Origin: JBAYDV01 sp041668045
GTDB taxonomy: Bacteria; Bacteroidota; Bacteroidia; Bacteroidales; UBA932
Assembly (NCBI GenBank): GCA_041668045.1
Contig: JBAYDV010000073.1
Location: 1-10,570 of the forward strand
Length of the DNA stretch: 10,570 nucleotides
Direction: 5' to 3'
How positions within the stretch are numbered: the first letter of the stretch is position 1; the number at the start of each line of letters is the position of its first letter. Below, piece by piece: positions 1 through 7,856 of this stretch. The position numbers and the translations under genes were made by a program. The notes below the pieces were generated by a model. The model worked only from the letters and a program-made list of their open reading frames with translations. It was not told the DNA's origin and made no database searches.

Positions 1-596
1 ATAATATAATCATAAGTTTCTTGTACTGTAGCTCTTGGTTTATTGGCAGTATCAAGATTATCTTCTCTTATTATTATACCAGGAGTTGAAGCATTAGCAG
101 CACTATAAGGTTTTGCATATAATCTTACTAGATTATGCATAGCAAATGCTTTCAAGAATAGAGCTTCACCTTTAATACGATCTACTAGTGCTGACTCTTC
201 TTTAAGATTAGCTACTGATAACGCTACATTAGCACTATAAATTATTTTATAATTATTTATCCAAAATGAAGTAATATTTTCAAGACCTGGATTACGTTCT
301 GGATATCTGAATATCATGTTTAAGTTATCTTCAGTCTGATAACCATAAACTACATCGTCAGAAGCGAAATCACTCATCTGGTAATATTGTCTTAAATACC
401 AGGTATTATCAGACTGTCCTTCTTGATAATCTTTCAATACGGCATAGCATCCATTAATGATACCTATAAGTCCATCACTTGAATTAGCCATCTGATCGCC
501 TGTAAGAGAATCAGAAGGTGCTATATCTAAATCGCAGCTAGACAGCAAGCTTATACTGAAAAATGCGCAAATTATATATATTAGATAATGTTTCAT
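1..596 (-). CDS. SusD/RagB-family outer-membrane glycan-binding lipoprotein (3' part missing)
   Basis: Only the N-terminal 198 residues are present because the gene runs off the left edge; SusD proteins usually have about 500-650 residues. The start is ATG at 596. The first 21 residues are a lipoprotein signal peptide ending in LLSSC, with the lipidated cysteine at 21. The following residues DLDIAP include acidic positions, as is common in surface-exported Bacteroidota lipoproteins. Residues 142-164 carry the SusD N-terminal helix signature (GEALFLKAFAMHNLVRLY and the following AKPY), part of the TPR-like scaffold. SusD proteins form the lid on a SusC channel and bind the glycan at the cell surface. 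The gene starts 12 bp after the susC-like stop, the standard SusC-then-SusD order, so the two are surely partners. It is the last visible gene of the operon; whatever follows it is not seen. The family is clear; the ligand cannot be read from the sequence and is inferred from the neighbouring GH36 enzyme. Confidence 0.95.
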   Translation of the reverse strand, partial: MKHYLIYIICAFFSISLLSSCDLDIAPSDSLTGDQMANSSDGLIGIINGCYAVLKDYQEGQSDNTWYLRQYYQMSDFASDDVVYGYQTEDNLNMIFRYPERNPGLENITSFWINNYKIIYSANVALSVANLKEESALVDRIKGEALFLKAFAMHNLVRLYAKPYSAANASTPGIIIREDNLDTANKPRATVQETYDYI

Positions 597-608
597 TTTA
601 TTTATTAA

Positions 609-3551
609 TTAAAAGGTTAATTTTACTTGTAGAACATATTTTCTAGTATTAGGATATCTATAAGAAGCATCAGCACTTAACATACCTGGTAAAGAATATA
701 ATGAAGGTGCTATTGAAACCTCAGGATCTCCACCCCATACATTAGTTAATGTTAATAAATTATCACAAGATAGTCCTAATGAAACTCCATATTTACCAGT
801 TAATTTTTTAGGTATATCATAAGTTACTGAGACATTTCTTAATTTAAAATAGCTTCCATCTACTAAAAAGCCAGAATGAGTAATAAAAGCAGAAGCATAA
901 GTAGGAGCTCCTATAGTAGCTTCATCACCCGGTTGTTTCCATAAAACATCTTCATCAGATGGTTTAAGAGAACCTTCAACGAATAAAGAAAGGTTACTTG
1001 CTCTTCTTCTTCCATATAATTTATTGCCCCATACGAAACTACCTGTTGCGCTTAATGTTATATTTTTATATTTAAGTGAAGTAGAAAAACCACCTTGCCA
1101 TGGAGCTAATGCTGAACCTTTCTCTGAAGTAAATCTAGCACTTGCATAATCATCTGTTATATTACCATCTTCATCTATATATTGTAATTTTCCAGTTTCA
1201 GGGTCTATTCCTTTATATTCTTTCAAATACCAAGTATATAGAGATGCACCATCCTCATAAACTTGTGTTACACCATATTGGTCAGAAGAGTAAATTTTAT
1301 CTCCTTTAAATCCAGAAAGTTCATTATAATTATATGAGATAGAAAAATCTGCATTCCACAAGAAATCATGAGTCTTAATAATATCAGCAGATATAGAAAA
1401 ATCAAAACCAGTATTCTTATCAGAGCCTAGATTCTGCCATTGAGCATCAAATCCTCCTGATGGTGGTAAACTCTTATAGACTAATAAATCATTTGTAATA
1501 TTATAATAATAATTAGTATTAATAGTAAATCTATCGAACAAAGTAAATTCTAATCCTAGATTAGTTTGTGTAGTTTGCTCCCATTTTAGATCTGGATTAG
1601 CCATTTGTGTAGCCAAAGCTGCTATATTACTATTATACTGAGTACTATAAGCGAAAGATTCTAGATATTTAGAAGCACCTATATCCTTCATACCAGTTAT
1701 ACCCCAACTTGCTTTTAATTTTAAATCAGTAATAAAATCAATATTTTCCATAAAAGGCTCACTACTAACTAGCCAAGAACCTGATAAACTTGGGAAATAA
1801 GCTGTCCTATTATCTTTATTAAATGTAGAAGATTGGTCAATTCTAAAAGATCCAGTTAAGAAATATTTTAAATTATAATTATAATTAAACTGTGAAATTA
1901 AAGACTGCATAGCAGTTTTAGAGTTATAACCTCCGACAATAGGATTTGAAGATGTTGAATTTAAAACATATAAACCCTCTGGCAAACCTTCTCCGGAAGC
2001 AGATAATAATTCAGAACGTGAAGTCTGTGCTTCATAACCAACAAGACCACTTATTGAGTTTTTACCAAACTCATAATCAGCTTTCAACATATTAGTAGTT
2101 ATACCACCATAATTAAAAGTTTGAGTCTCTGTAATATTATCACCACCTTGCATATACTCCATTTGTTTGGTTCTGTGATAATGATATTTATTAGTGCTAG
2201 CACTAATTCTATTTTGAGTTACGAAAGATAACCAATTATTAATTTTCCAATTAACCGATAAATCATAATCTAAAGAGAAAGATTTATTTTCATTTTTTAG
2301 ATTATTTCCTTCAAATGCTAATAATGGATTGATTTTATCTCTATTCCAAACATCGTCAGCATCAGCGAAAGGTCGTACATTGCCATCCACATCATAAGGA
2401 TTATCCCAAGGAATAGATTTAAGTAAATAATATAAAACATTATCATCCATTTCCTCACTTTTACTAGCACTTAAAGCTACATTGCTGGTTATAGTAAGAG
2501 AATTTGTAGGTCTATAAGTATTATTTGATCTGATATTAAATTGTTTGTATCCTGTATTTTCCATAGCACCATCTTCATTATAATAAGATGCACTAGCATA
2601 ATATGAAATTTTATCACTCATACCAGATAATGACAAATAATAATTTTGAACTGTACCAGTTGAAAAAATTTCATCTAACCAATCAGTATCAGTATCTAAA
2701 ACTGAAGCTGGAACAGAATTATTAAATTGAATATCGTCAACTATATGAGTCTCTGGATCTCTAAAATACTCTCTATAATAATTATATAATTCATTAGAAT
2801 TCATATATTCAGATCTAGCAAAATCTGGTTGTGTTATACCATAAGAAGCTTTAAAGTCAAATTTCAGACCTTTCGTTTTAGCTTTTTTAGTCGTAATCAA
2901 AATAACACCACCATTAGCTTGAGCTCCGTACATACCTGTAGCTCCAGCATCTTTCAATACTGTAATAGTTTCAACATCATTAGGATCATATGCACCTCCG
3001 ATTATACCATCAACCACATAAAGTGGTTCTTGAGGAGCATTCATAGAAGACACACCTCTGATTCTAATAGAAGGAACAGATCCAGGAGCTCCACTTCCAC
3101 TGACAACAGATACTCCTGCTACTTTACCTTCCAACATATTACCAATATTAGGGCTAGTAACTCCTTTTAGTTTCTCTGCTGATACTACTGTCACAGCACT
3201 TGTTATTTCTTTCTTTGATTTAGAACTATATCCCATAACTACTACCTGGTCTAATAGTAAGTTATTTTCTGACATAGAAACATTAATGACTGACCTACCT
3301 GAAATAGGTATAGTTAAAGTCTTATATCCAATACAAGAAAAGATTAAAGAATCATTTGAATTTGATACTTGTATTGAATATTTACCATCCAAGTCTGAGG
3401 CTCCGCCTTCAGTAGCACCTTTGACGATAATAGTTACACCAGGGATAGATTGTCCATCTTTCGACGATGTTATCGTCCCTTTAACGTTGTGTTGAGCGTA
3501 TAGTTGCCCAACTATTAGTAATAATACTAATATTAAAAAGTGTTTTTTCAT
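609..3551 (-). CDS. SusC/RagA-family TonB-dependent outer-membrane transporter
   Basis: This 980-residue protein imports oligosaccharides through the outer membrane using TonB energy, with the adjacent SusD as lid. It has a signal peptide (about residues 1-19, ending LYA before Q), a carboxypeptidase-regulatory-like beta-sandwich (about 22-95, VKGTITSSKDGQSIPGVTI), a TonB box-like segment (VVVMGYSS, about 103-110) and a plug domain (about 115-220). The plug carries the family motifs RIRG, PLYVVDGI and GMYGAQANGGVILITT. A 22-strand barrel should fill the rest, ending in the terminal aromatic of KLTF. The length is at the short end for the family. There is no STN signalling domain before the sandwich, so it is unlikely to drive an anti-sigma factor; the divergent DeoR gene is the more likely control. 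I chose ATG at 3551. The reading frame could begin three bases earlier at a TTG, but ATG AAA AAA directly follows it and gives a normal signal peptide. It lies 18 bp after the GH36 gene. Confidence 0.96.
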   Translation of the reverse strand: MKKHFLILVLLLIVGQLYAQHNVKGTITSSKDGQSIPGVTIIVKGATEGGASDLDGKYSIQVSNSNDSLIFSCIGYKTLTIPISGRSVINVSMSENNLLLDQVVVMGYSSKSKKEITSAVTVVSAEKLKGVTSPNIGNMLEGKVAGVSVVSGSGAPGSVPSIRIRGVSSMNAPQEPLYVVDGIIGGAYDPNDVETITVLKDAGATGMYGAQANGGVILITTKKAKTKGLKFDFKASYGITQPDFARSEYMNSNELYNYYREYFRDPETHIVDDIQFNNSVPASVLDTDTDWLDEIFSTGTVQNYYLSLSGMSDKISYYASASYYNEDGAMENTGYKQFNIRSNNTYRPTNSLTITSNVALSASKSEEMDDNVLYYLLKSIPWDNPYDVDGNVRPFADADDVWNRDKINPLLAFEGNNLKNENKSFSLDYDLSVNWKINNWLSFVTQNRISASTNKYHYHRTKQMEYMQGGDNITETQTFNYGGITTNMLKADYEFGKNSISGLVGYEAQTSRSELLSASGEGLPEGLYVLNSTSSNPIVGGYNSKTAMQSLISQFNYNYNLKYFLTGSFRIDQSSTFNKDNRTAYFPSLSGSWLVSSEPFMENIDFITDLKLKASWGITGMKDIGASKYLESFAYSTQYNSNIAALATQMANPDLKWEQTTQTNLGLEFTLFDRFTINTNYYYNITNDLLVYKSLPPSGGFDAQWQNLGSDKNTGFDFSISADIIKTHDFLWNADFSISYNYNELSGFKGDKIYSSDQYGVTQVYEDGASLYTWYLKEYKGIDPETGKLQYIDEDGNITDDYASARFTSEKGSALAPWQGGFSTSLKYKNITLSATGSFVWGNKLYGRRRASNLSLFVEGSLKPSDEDVLWKQPGDEATIGAPTYASAFITHSGFLVDGSYFKLRNVSVTYDIPKKLTGKYGVSLGLSCDNLLTLTNVWGGDPEVSIAPSLYSLPGMLSADASYRYPNTRKYVLQVKLTF

Positions 3552-3569
3552 CAATTTTTTGGTTAATTA

Positions 3570-5636
3570 TTAATTGTTTTTAATTAGATTTAGTTTTACT
3601 AATAAAAAGTCGTTGAAGCGCACATTTTCCAATATTGGATTTTCAGTACTGACTTCACCTAGATTTTTATTATTATAGTAATCATATACTTGATATTTCG
3701 CATTAGGTTTCATCCCTCTGAATTCGATATTACCAGTATAATTTTCAGAATAAAAGGCATAAAATAAAGTACCATCTTTTTCTATTAGATGAGTCTCTGG
3801 CTTATCATATCCTATATCATAATAGCCAGGTACATATTGACCTTTTGATAGTTCATATTTATCATAAAGATTAAAGGCATGCTTCCATGCTTTCTCTTTA
3901 CTTGGAGTAAGTAAGAAATCTTCTTTTACATAAGGATTATTTTTAGGATATGTAAATTTAGTTCCCAATACAGCTCCTATTCCAAGCTGAGTAGGAAAAT
4001 CAGTCCCATTATCCATAAGCTCCACATGGTCTCCATAATAAACTGTTTTAGGTGCGATAGCTCTTAAAACATAACCTTTTGTTCTAACTTGTTCACTATT
4101 AAGAGGATCTGAACTAACGAACTTATTAGTATAAGGCATATTATAAAAGTTAAAACAACAGCCGCATGGACATAATTGAATTACTGCATCTGGTTTAATA
4201 CTACGAGCAGTATCGAAAATAAGTTTAAAATATTCAGGCAATAATTGATTAGCTGCTTCAGGATTATTAGGAGAATGAGCAGGATTGTAATCTAGATTCA
4301 TAGCATTTAGATGTTGACCATCCAATTTCAAGCCATCAAATCCATACTCTTTTATAAATTTAGTAACAAGTCTTTTAGTTTCAGCTATTACATCTTTATC
4401 ATTAGGGGAAGCACAATAACTATCCCACCATGTAACATCATAAGGATTTCCATCTTTATCTTCTAATAGACTATTTGGATGCTCCTTCAAGAACTTAGTT
4501 CCTGGGTCTATAGCTAAAGGTGCCCACCATAATTCTGCTTTGAAACCCATTTCATGGATATGTTTGACAAGATTTATCATATCAATATCTCCATTTGGAA
4601 AACGCTCACGATTAAGACTCCAATCTCCTTCTGCTATCTGATAACCATCATCTATAGTTACCCATTTAATACCTAGTTCTTTTACTTTAGGTAAAGTGCC
4701 TAATATCTCTTTAACTGTAAATTTTCTCTCATAACCCCATGCACACCAAGCTGTTTCTAATGCCAATGATTCCGTTTCTGGCATCATTATACCTTGTTTT
4801 GACATTAAATTAGAAAAATTTCTAAGTGGCAAAAAACAATCACCTTTGAACACATGTAAAAATTCTAGAGGTGTAGTAATAGATTCTTTTGATTTAAGCA
4901 TAGCAGGTTCTATAAAACCTTTTTCCATACTCATTTCAGCTATAGAAGAATCTTTAGGATAACTTACAGGAAGAGAGATAAGTTCTGCTTTAGGTGATAG
5001 ACTGCCAATAGAAACTCCTGCATCTTTTCTCCATAAACATGTAACAGGAATACCCCCACCATAATCAGAATTATTCATTCCCATATAGTTTCGTTGGTAA
5101 AAGTCATTTTTTACTGGAAATATCCAAGAGGCTCTATCTTCTGTAGTCTGTCCTTGAAAAGACCAGAAACTTGGAGTATCCTCATTTGATAATAAATTGA
5201 CAATATTGGTTTTAATTTTCTCCACTTCTATATCCTCAGAAGATAGATTAGTATATTTATATGATAAAACTACTGTAGAAGGAAAATTTGTATAAGTAGT
5301 TATTGTTATTTCTTTAGCTACTTTAAATCCATCCACACTTCCTTCACCATAAAAGATGTTACTCTTTCCTACTCCGAAATTATCGTCAACCTTCTTAGTC
5401 TCGATATTTTTCAGAATAAAATTACCGGCACCACCATAATTACTAAAATATATACTATCCAGGTTTGCATAACCATTAGTAATTGGGGTTAAAGCTTCAT
5501 TTGATATAATTTTGAATTTCATCTGATCATTAACTACGATACTAAGATTTCCTGTGTCAATTTTTTTAGAATTAGAACAAGAAAGCGTAGTAACCGCAGC
5601 TAATATCAGCATAAAAAATTTGATATTTTTTTTCAT
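3570..5636 (-). CDS. GH36-type alpha-galactosidase / alpha-N-acetylgalactosaminidase, lipoprotein
   Basis: This 688-residue glycoside hydrolase is predicted to release terminal alpha-linked galactose or GalNAc. A lipoprotein signal ends in TLSC (cysteine 20). The residues after it (SNSKK) lack the acidic cluster of surface-exported lipoproteins, so a periplasm-facing anchor is more likely; that is inference. Residues about 28-270 look like the N-terminal beta-sandwich of the family. The clan GH-D barrel follows with WVTIDDGYQ (about 325-333), ELWWAPLA (about 368-375), the nucleophile motif GLKLDGQ (Asp439) and SSDPLNSEQVR with the likely acid/base Asp510. A C-terminal beta domain covers about 600-688. 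The length matches GH36. Just before the acid/base comes an unusual cysteine-rich CPCGCC (489-494). The gene sits 11 bp after the PfkB gene and 18 bp before the transporter. The neighbouring AgaS- and GatZ-like genes fit a galacto-configured product. Galactose and GalNAc specificity cannot be told apart from the motifs I can read. Confidence 0.85.
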   Translation of the reverse strand: MKKNIKFFMLILAAVTTLSCSNSKKIDTGNLSIVVNDQMKFKIISNEALTPITNGYANLDSIYFSNYGGAGNFILKNIETKKVDDNFGVGKSNIFYGEGSVDGFKVAKEITITTYTNFPSTVVLSYKYTNLSSEDIEVEKIKTNIVNLLSNEDTPSFWSFQGQTTEDRASWIFPVKNDFYQRNYMGMNNSDYGGGIPVTCLWRKDAGVSIGSLSPKAELISLPVSYPKDSSIAEMSMEKGFIEPAMLKSKESITTPLEFLHVFKGDCFLPLRNFSNLMSKQGIMMPETESLALETAWCAWGYERKFTVKEILGTLPKVKELGIKWVTIDDGYQIAEGDWSLNRERFPNGDIDMINLVKHIHEMGFKAELWWAPLAIDPGTKFLKEHPNSLLEDKDGNPYDVTWWDSYCASPNDKDVIAETKRLVTKFIKEYGFDGLKLDGQHLNAMNLDYNPAHSPNNPEAANQLLPEYFKLIFDTARSIKPDAVIQLCPCGCCFNFYNMPYTNKFVSSDPLNSEQVRTKGYVLRAIAPKTVYYGDHVELMDNGTDFPTQLGIGAVLGTKFTYPKNNPYVKEDFLLTPSKEKAWKHAFNLYDKYELSKGQYVPGYYDIGYDKPETHLIEKDGTLFYAFYSENYTGNIEFRGMKPNAKYQVYDYYNNKNLGEVSTENPILENVRFNDFLLVKLNLIKNN

Positions 5637-5647
5637 TACTCTAGGAT

Positions 5648-6604
5648 TTAAATATTTAAGTCTTTTCCAAAGATTTCCTTTGATAATTCTTCAACATGCT
5701 TTTTAGAAATAAACGCTCCTGTACCACCTGCAGCGGTCGTACTCACAGCACCTATCAAAGTACCTGTAACTTGACATTCCTCTATAGGAAGTCCCTTAAC
5801 AAAAGCACTTATAAAACCAGCATTAAAACTATCTCCAGCACCTACCGTATCAACCACCTTACTATTTAAATTAGCAGGAAGAGAAATCAGATCTCCATTT
5901 CTAGTAATCATTTTAGAACCTTTAGAACCACACTTGATAACAGCTATATTACATACATCTTTAATCTGATCAATAGCATCATCAAGATTAGAAGATTTAG
6001 TTAAAGCCATCAATTCTTTTTCATTAGGCATAAAAACATCTATTAATGGCAATAGGTGCATATAATCGAAATTCCAGTTTTCATTAGGATCCCACTGCGT
6101 ATCAAGAGAAATAGTTAAACCATTTTTCTTTAATAATTCTAAAATTTCTTTAATATCTCGATGAAGATCATCTTGCATAAATAGAGAAGAAATATGAACA
6201 TGCTTAGCACGTCTTAGCGCATTTACATCTATGTCATTTATTCCCATATGATTCATTGCTCCAGGATATGTAACGTTAGCTCTATCCTCATCATAGCTAA
6301 GAACTACAGTAAGACCTGTAGAATATTTCTCAGATTCGATAAGAAAAGAAGTATGTACATTTTTGGCATTTAATGATGACTTTACAAGAGATCCGAAATT
6401 ATCTTTTCCAATCATACCCATAAATGCTACTTTAGAACCAATAGAGGCAGCATTAGCAGCAAATATTGCCGTAGAGCTTCCTAAGGTAAGCAACATATCA
6501 TTAGCTATAATTTCTTTTCCAATCGCAGGAAAATCTTTTATATCATTTAATATCAAATCAACATTTAATTCGCCAAGTGCTAAAATGTCTATATCTCTTT
6601 CCAT
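5648..6604 (-). CDS. PfkB/ribokinase-family sugar or sugar-phosphate kinase
   Basis: This 318-residue cytoplasmic kinase has no signal peptide. It transfers phosphate from ATP to a sugar or sugar phosphate. The family features are an N-terminal GELNVDLILND strand, a glycine/serine-rich substrate segment (LTLGSSTAIFAANAASIG, 39-56), PNEKE (193-197) and the C-terminal PfkB signature DTVGAGDSFNAGF (252-264). Asp258 of GAGD is the catalytic base and anion-hole residue. The length is normal. The start is ATG at 6604, and its A is shared with the stop of the upstream gatZ-like gene (TAATG), implying translational coupling. In this context the likely substrate is tagatose-6-phosphate, giving tagatose-1,6-bisphosphate, or a free galacto-sugar such as galactosamine or tagatose. 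The second role is attractive because no PTS or other sugar kinase is visible to phosphorylate the sugar on entry. The family is certain; the substrate is not. Confidence 0.92.
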   Translation of the reverse strand: MERDIDILALGELNVDLILNDIKDFPAIGKEIIANDMLLTLGSSTAIFAANAASIGSKVAFMGMIGKDNFGSLVKSSLNAKNVHTSFLIESEKYSTGLTVVLSYDEDRANVTYPGAMNHMGINDIDVNALRRAKHVHISSLFMQDDLHRDIKEILELLKKNGLTISLDTQWDPNENWNFDYMHLLPLIDVFMPNEKELMALTKSSNLDDAIDQIKDVCNIAVIKCGSKGSKMITRNGDLISLPANLNSKVVDTVGAGDSFNAGFISAFVKGLPIEECQVTGTLIGAVSTTAAGGTGAFISKKHVEELSKEIFGKDLNI

Positions 6605-6606
6605 TA
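6602..6606 (-). other. TAATG stop/start overlap between gatZ-like and pfkB-like genes
   Basis: On the minus strand the bases read TAATG: the TAA ends the GatZ-family gene and its last A is the first base of the kinase ATG. This one-base overlap is a usual sign of translational coupling and points to matched amounts of the two proteins. It is the only overlapping junction in the operon; the others have 4 to 18 bp between genes. Confidence 0.9.
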
Positions 6607-7845
6607 CAAATATTTATTAAGGTTAACTATATTAAATGCCACAAAATACTTATCTATATCTTTTTCTATATTAGAAAGAAGTATAGTTTCTGCATCAATA
6701 CCATTATTATTTAGGTTTTCATAAAGAACACCTCTAGAGGCTAAAGTCTCTGGTTTTTGCCATATATATCTTGCACCAGTCTTTATTAGCCATTGTCTTC
6801 TCTCTGGTGTGATTGAATAAAAATCATCTTTAGATTCTCCATCATGTAACCACTTTTTCCATCTACCAGACTCCACAACAAGGTTCTCAATTACTTTAGT
6901 AATATTGGACAATATAGCTATTCTATTTTCCTCATACAATTTCTTTTCTATAGCTTCTAATTCTTCAATAGCATTATGCTCAGAAATAGTGAATTCCGGA
7001 CCAACATTTGCGGCTCCCATATTGCATAAAGGATAATCCTCTGGATTTTCAACATCATCAGTATAATGACCTTTAATATAACTACCATAAGGTTTAACTT
7101 TGGCTGTTAAATCTTTAGCTACTTTAGGGTCAAAATAAGCTGTATCTAAGTCCGTACCGACTTTACCAACTATATAACATGGCCATACATCAGGGAAACC
7201 AGCATTTTTCAAACCTTCTTTAAGAAGAATCAAGAACTTATCAAAAGTAGTTTCATCAGCTAATCCACCGTGAACTTCCTCTGTACCAACCTCATAAGAA
7301 ATACTTGGAAGATTATTCTCTCTTCTAAATTTCTCTACATGAGCTATAAGTTCAACAGTTCTATTAACTACTGTTTCTATTTTAATACCTTCTCCTTTAG
7401 CTAAAGTAATATCAACCGTTGGATCTACATGTATCATGTCATAACCAGCTAGAACAGCTGCTTCAAATGATTTCTTTACACCAGCCATGGCTTTTTCATA
7501 GCTCCATTTCTCTATAGATTGTTTATCTTTAAGCCAGGGTCCACCATGATCAACAGCTGCCACATATATACCAGTAAAATCATTTCTTCTAGCCTCTAAT
7601 TTAAGAGTCTTAACGAAATCTGCTTGAGTCATACCTGTATATCCTCCATCACAGTCCACCTGATTAAGTGTTGCGACGAATAATATTGGTGCATTATTTC
7701 TTTTGGCTGCTCTAAAAGCAGCTTTAATTACGGCTGGAGAATTAGGACAAACTCCTAACAAGGTCATAGGCTTTTTGCCTTCATTTCTTAGATGATCGAT
7801 TCTATCCATCATCGCCTCTACCTTAGGTAACATAATCTTTCCCAT
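6604..7845 (-). CDS. GatZ/KbaZ-family protein (tagatose-bisphosphate aldolase accessory subunit or sugar-phosphate epimerase)
   Basis: This cytoplasmic protein has 413 residues, close to the length of E. coli KbaZ and GatZ. Segments I recognise from the family are LNQVDCDGGYTGMTQADF (60-77; the E. coli proteins have a similar NQV..GGYTGM block), VDHGGPW (98-104), GYDMIHVDPTVD (134-145), EVGTEEVHGG (185-194), YIKGHYTDD (256-264) and GPEFTISEHNAIEELE (282-297). His100, Asp141, Glu189, His192 and His260 are candidate metal or substrate ligands. In E. coli these proteins support the catalytic class II aldolase GatY/KbaY. No such partner is in this window. Some thermophile homologues act by themselves as ketose-phosphate or uronate epimerases, so tagatose-6-phosphate 4-epimerase is a real alternative. 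The start is ATG at 7845; a second in-frame ATG lies at codon 5. It is 11 bp after the agaS-like gene and overlaps the kinase start by one base. Family confident; activity open. Confidence 0.88.
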   Translation of the reverse strand: MGKIMLPKVEAMMDRIDHLRNEGKKPMTLLGVCPNSPAVIKAAFRAAKRNNAPILFVATLNQVDCDGGYTGMTQADFVKTLKLEARRNDFTGIYVAAVDHGGPWLKDKQSIEKWSYEKAMAGVKKSFEAAVLAGYDMIHVDPTVDITLAKGEGIKIETVVNRTVELIAHVEKFRRENNLPSISYEVGTEEVHGGLADETTFDKFLILLKEGLKNAGFPDVWPCYIVGKVGTDLDTAYFDPKVAKDLTAKVKPYGSYIKGHYTDDVENPEDYPLCNMGAANVGPEFTISEHNAIEELEAIEKKLYEENRIAILSNITKVIENLVVESGRWKKWLHDGESKDDFYSITPERRQWLIKTGARYIWQKPETLASRGVLYENLNNNGIDAETILLSNIEKDIDKYFVAFNIVNLNKYL

Positions 7846-7856
7846 TTTATTTTTTA

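Noticed and set aside
2829..3495. Plus-strand open frames of 113 and 69 codons inside the SusC gene
   Set aside because: They are antisense to well-conserved SusC plug and sandwich segments and show low-complexity, serine/asparagine/threonine-rich composition with no recognisable domain or leader.
3552..3554. TTG three bases upstream as the SusC start
   Set aside because: An ATG follows directly and starts a standard MKK signal peptide; TTG is a much rarer start.
6363..6620. 85-codon plus-strand open frame inside the kinase gene
   Set aside because: It is the exact antisense of the conserved PfkB N-terminus and has no independent support.
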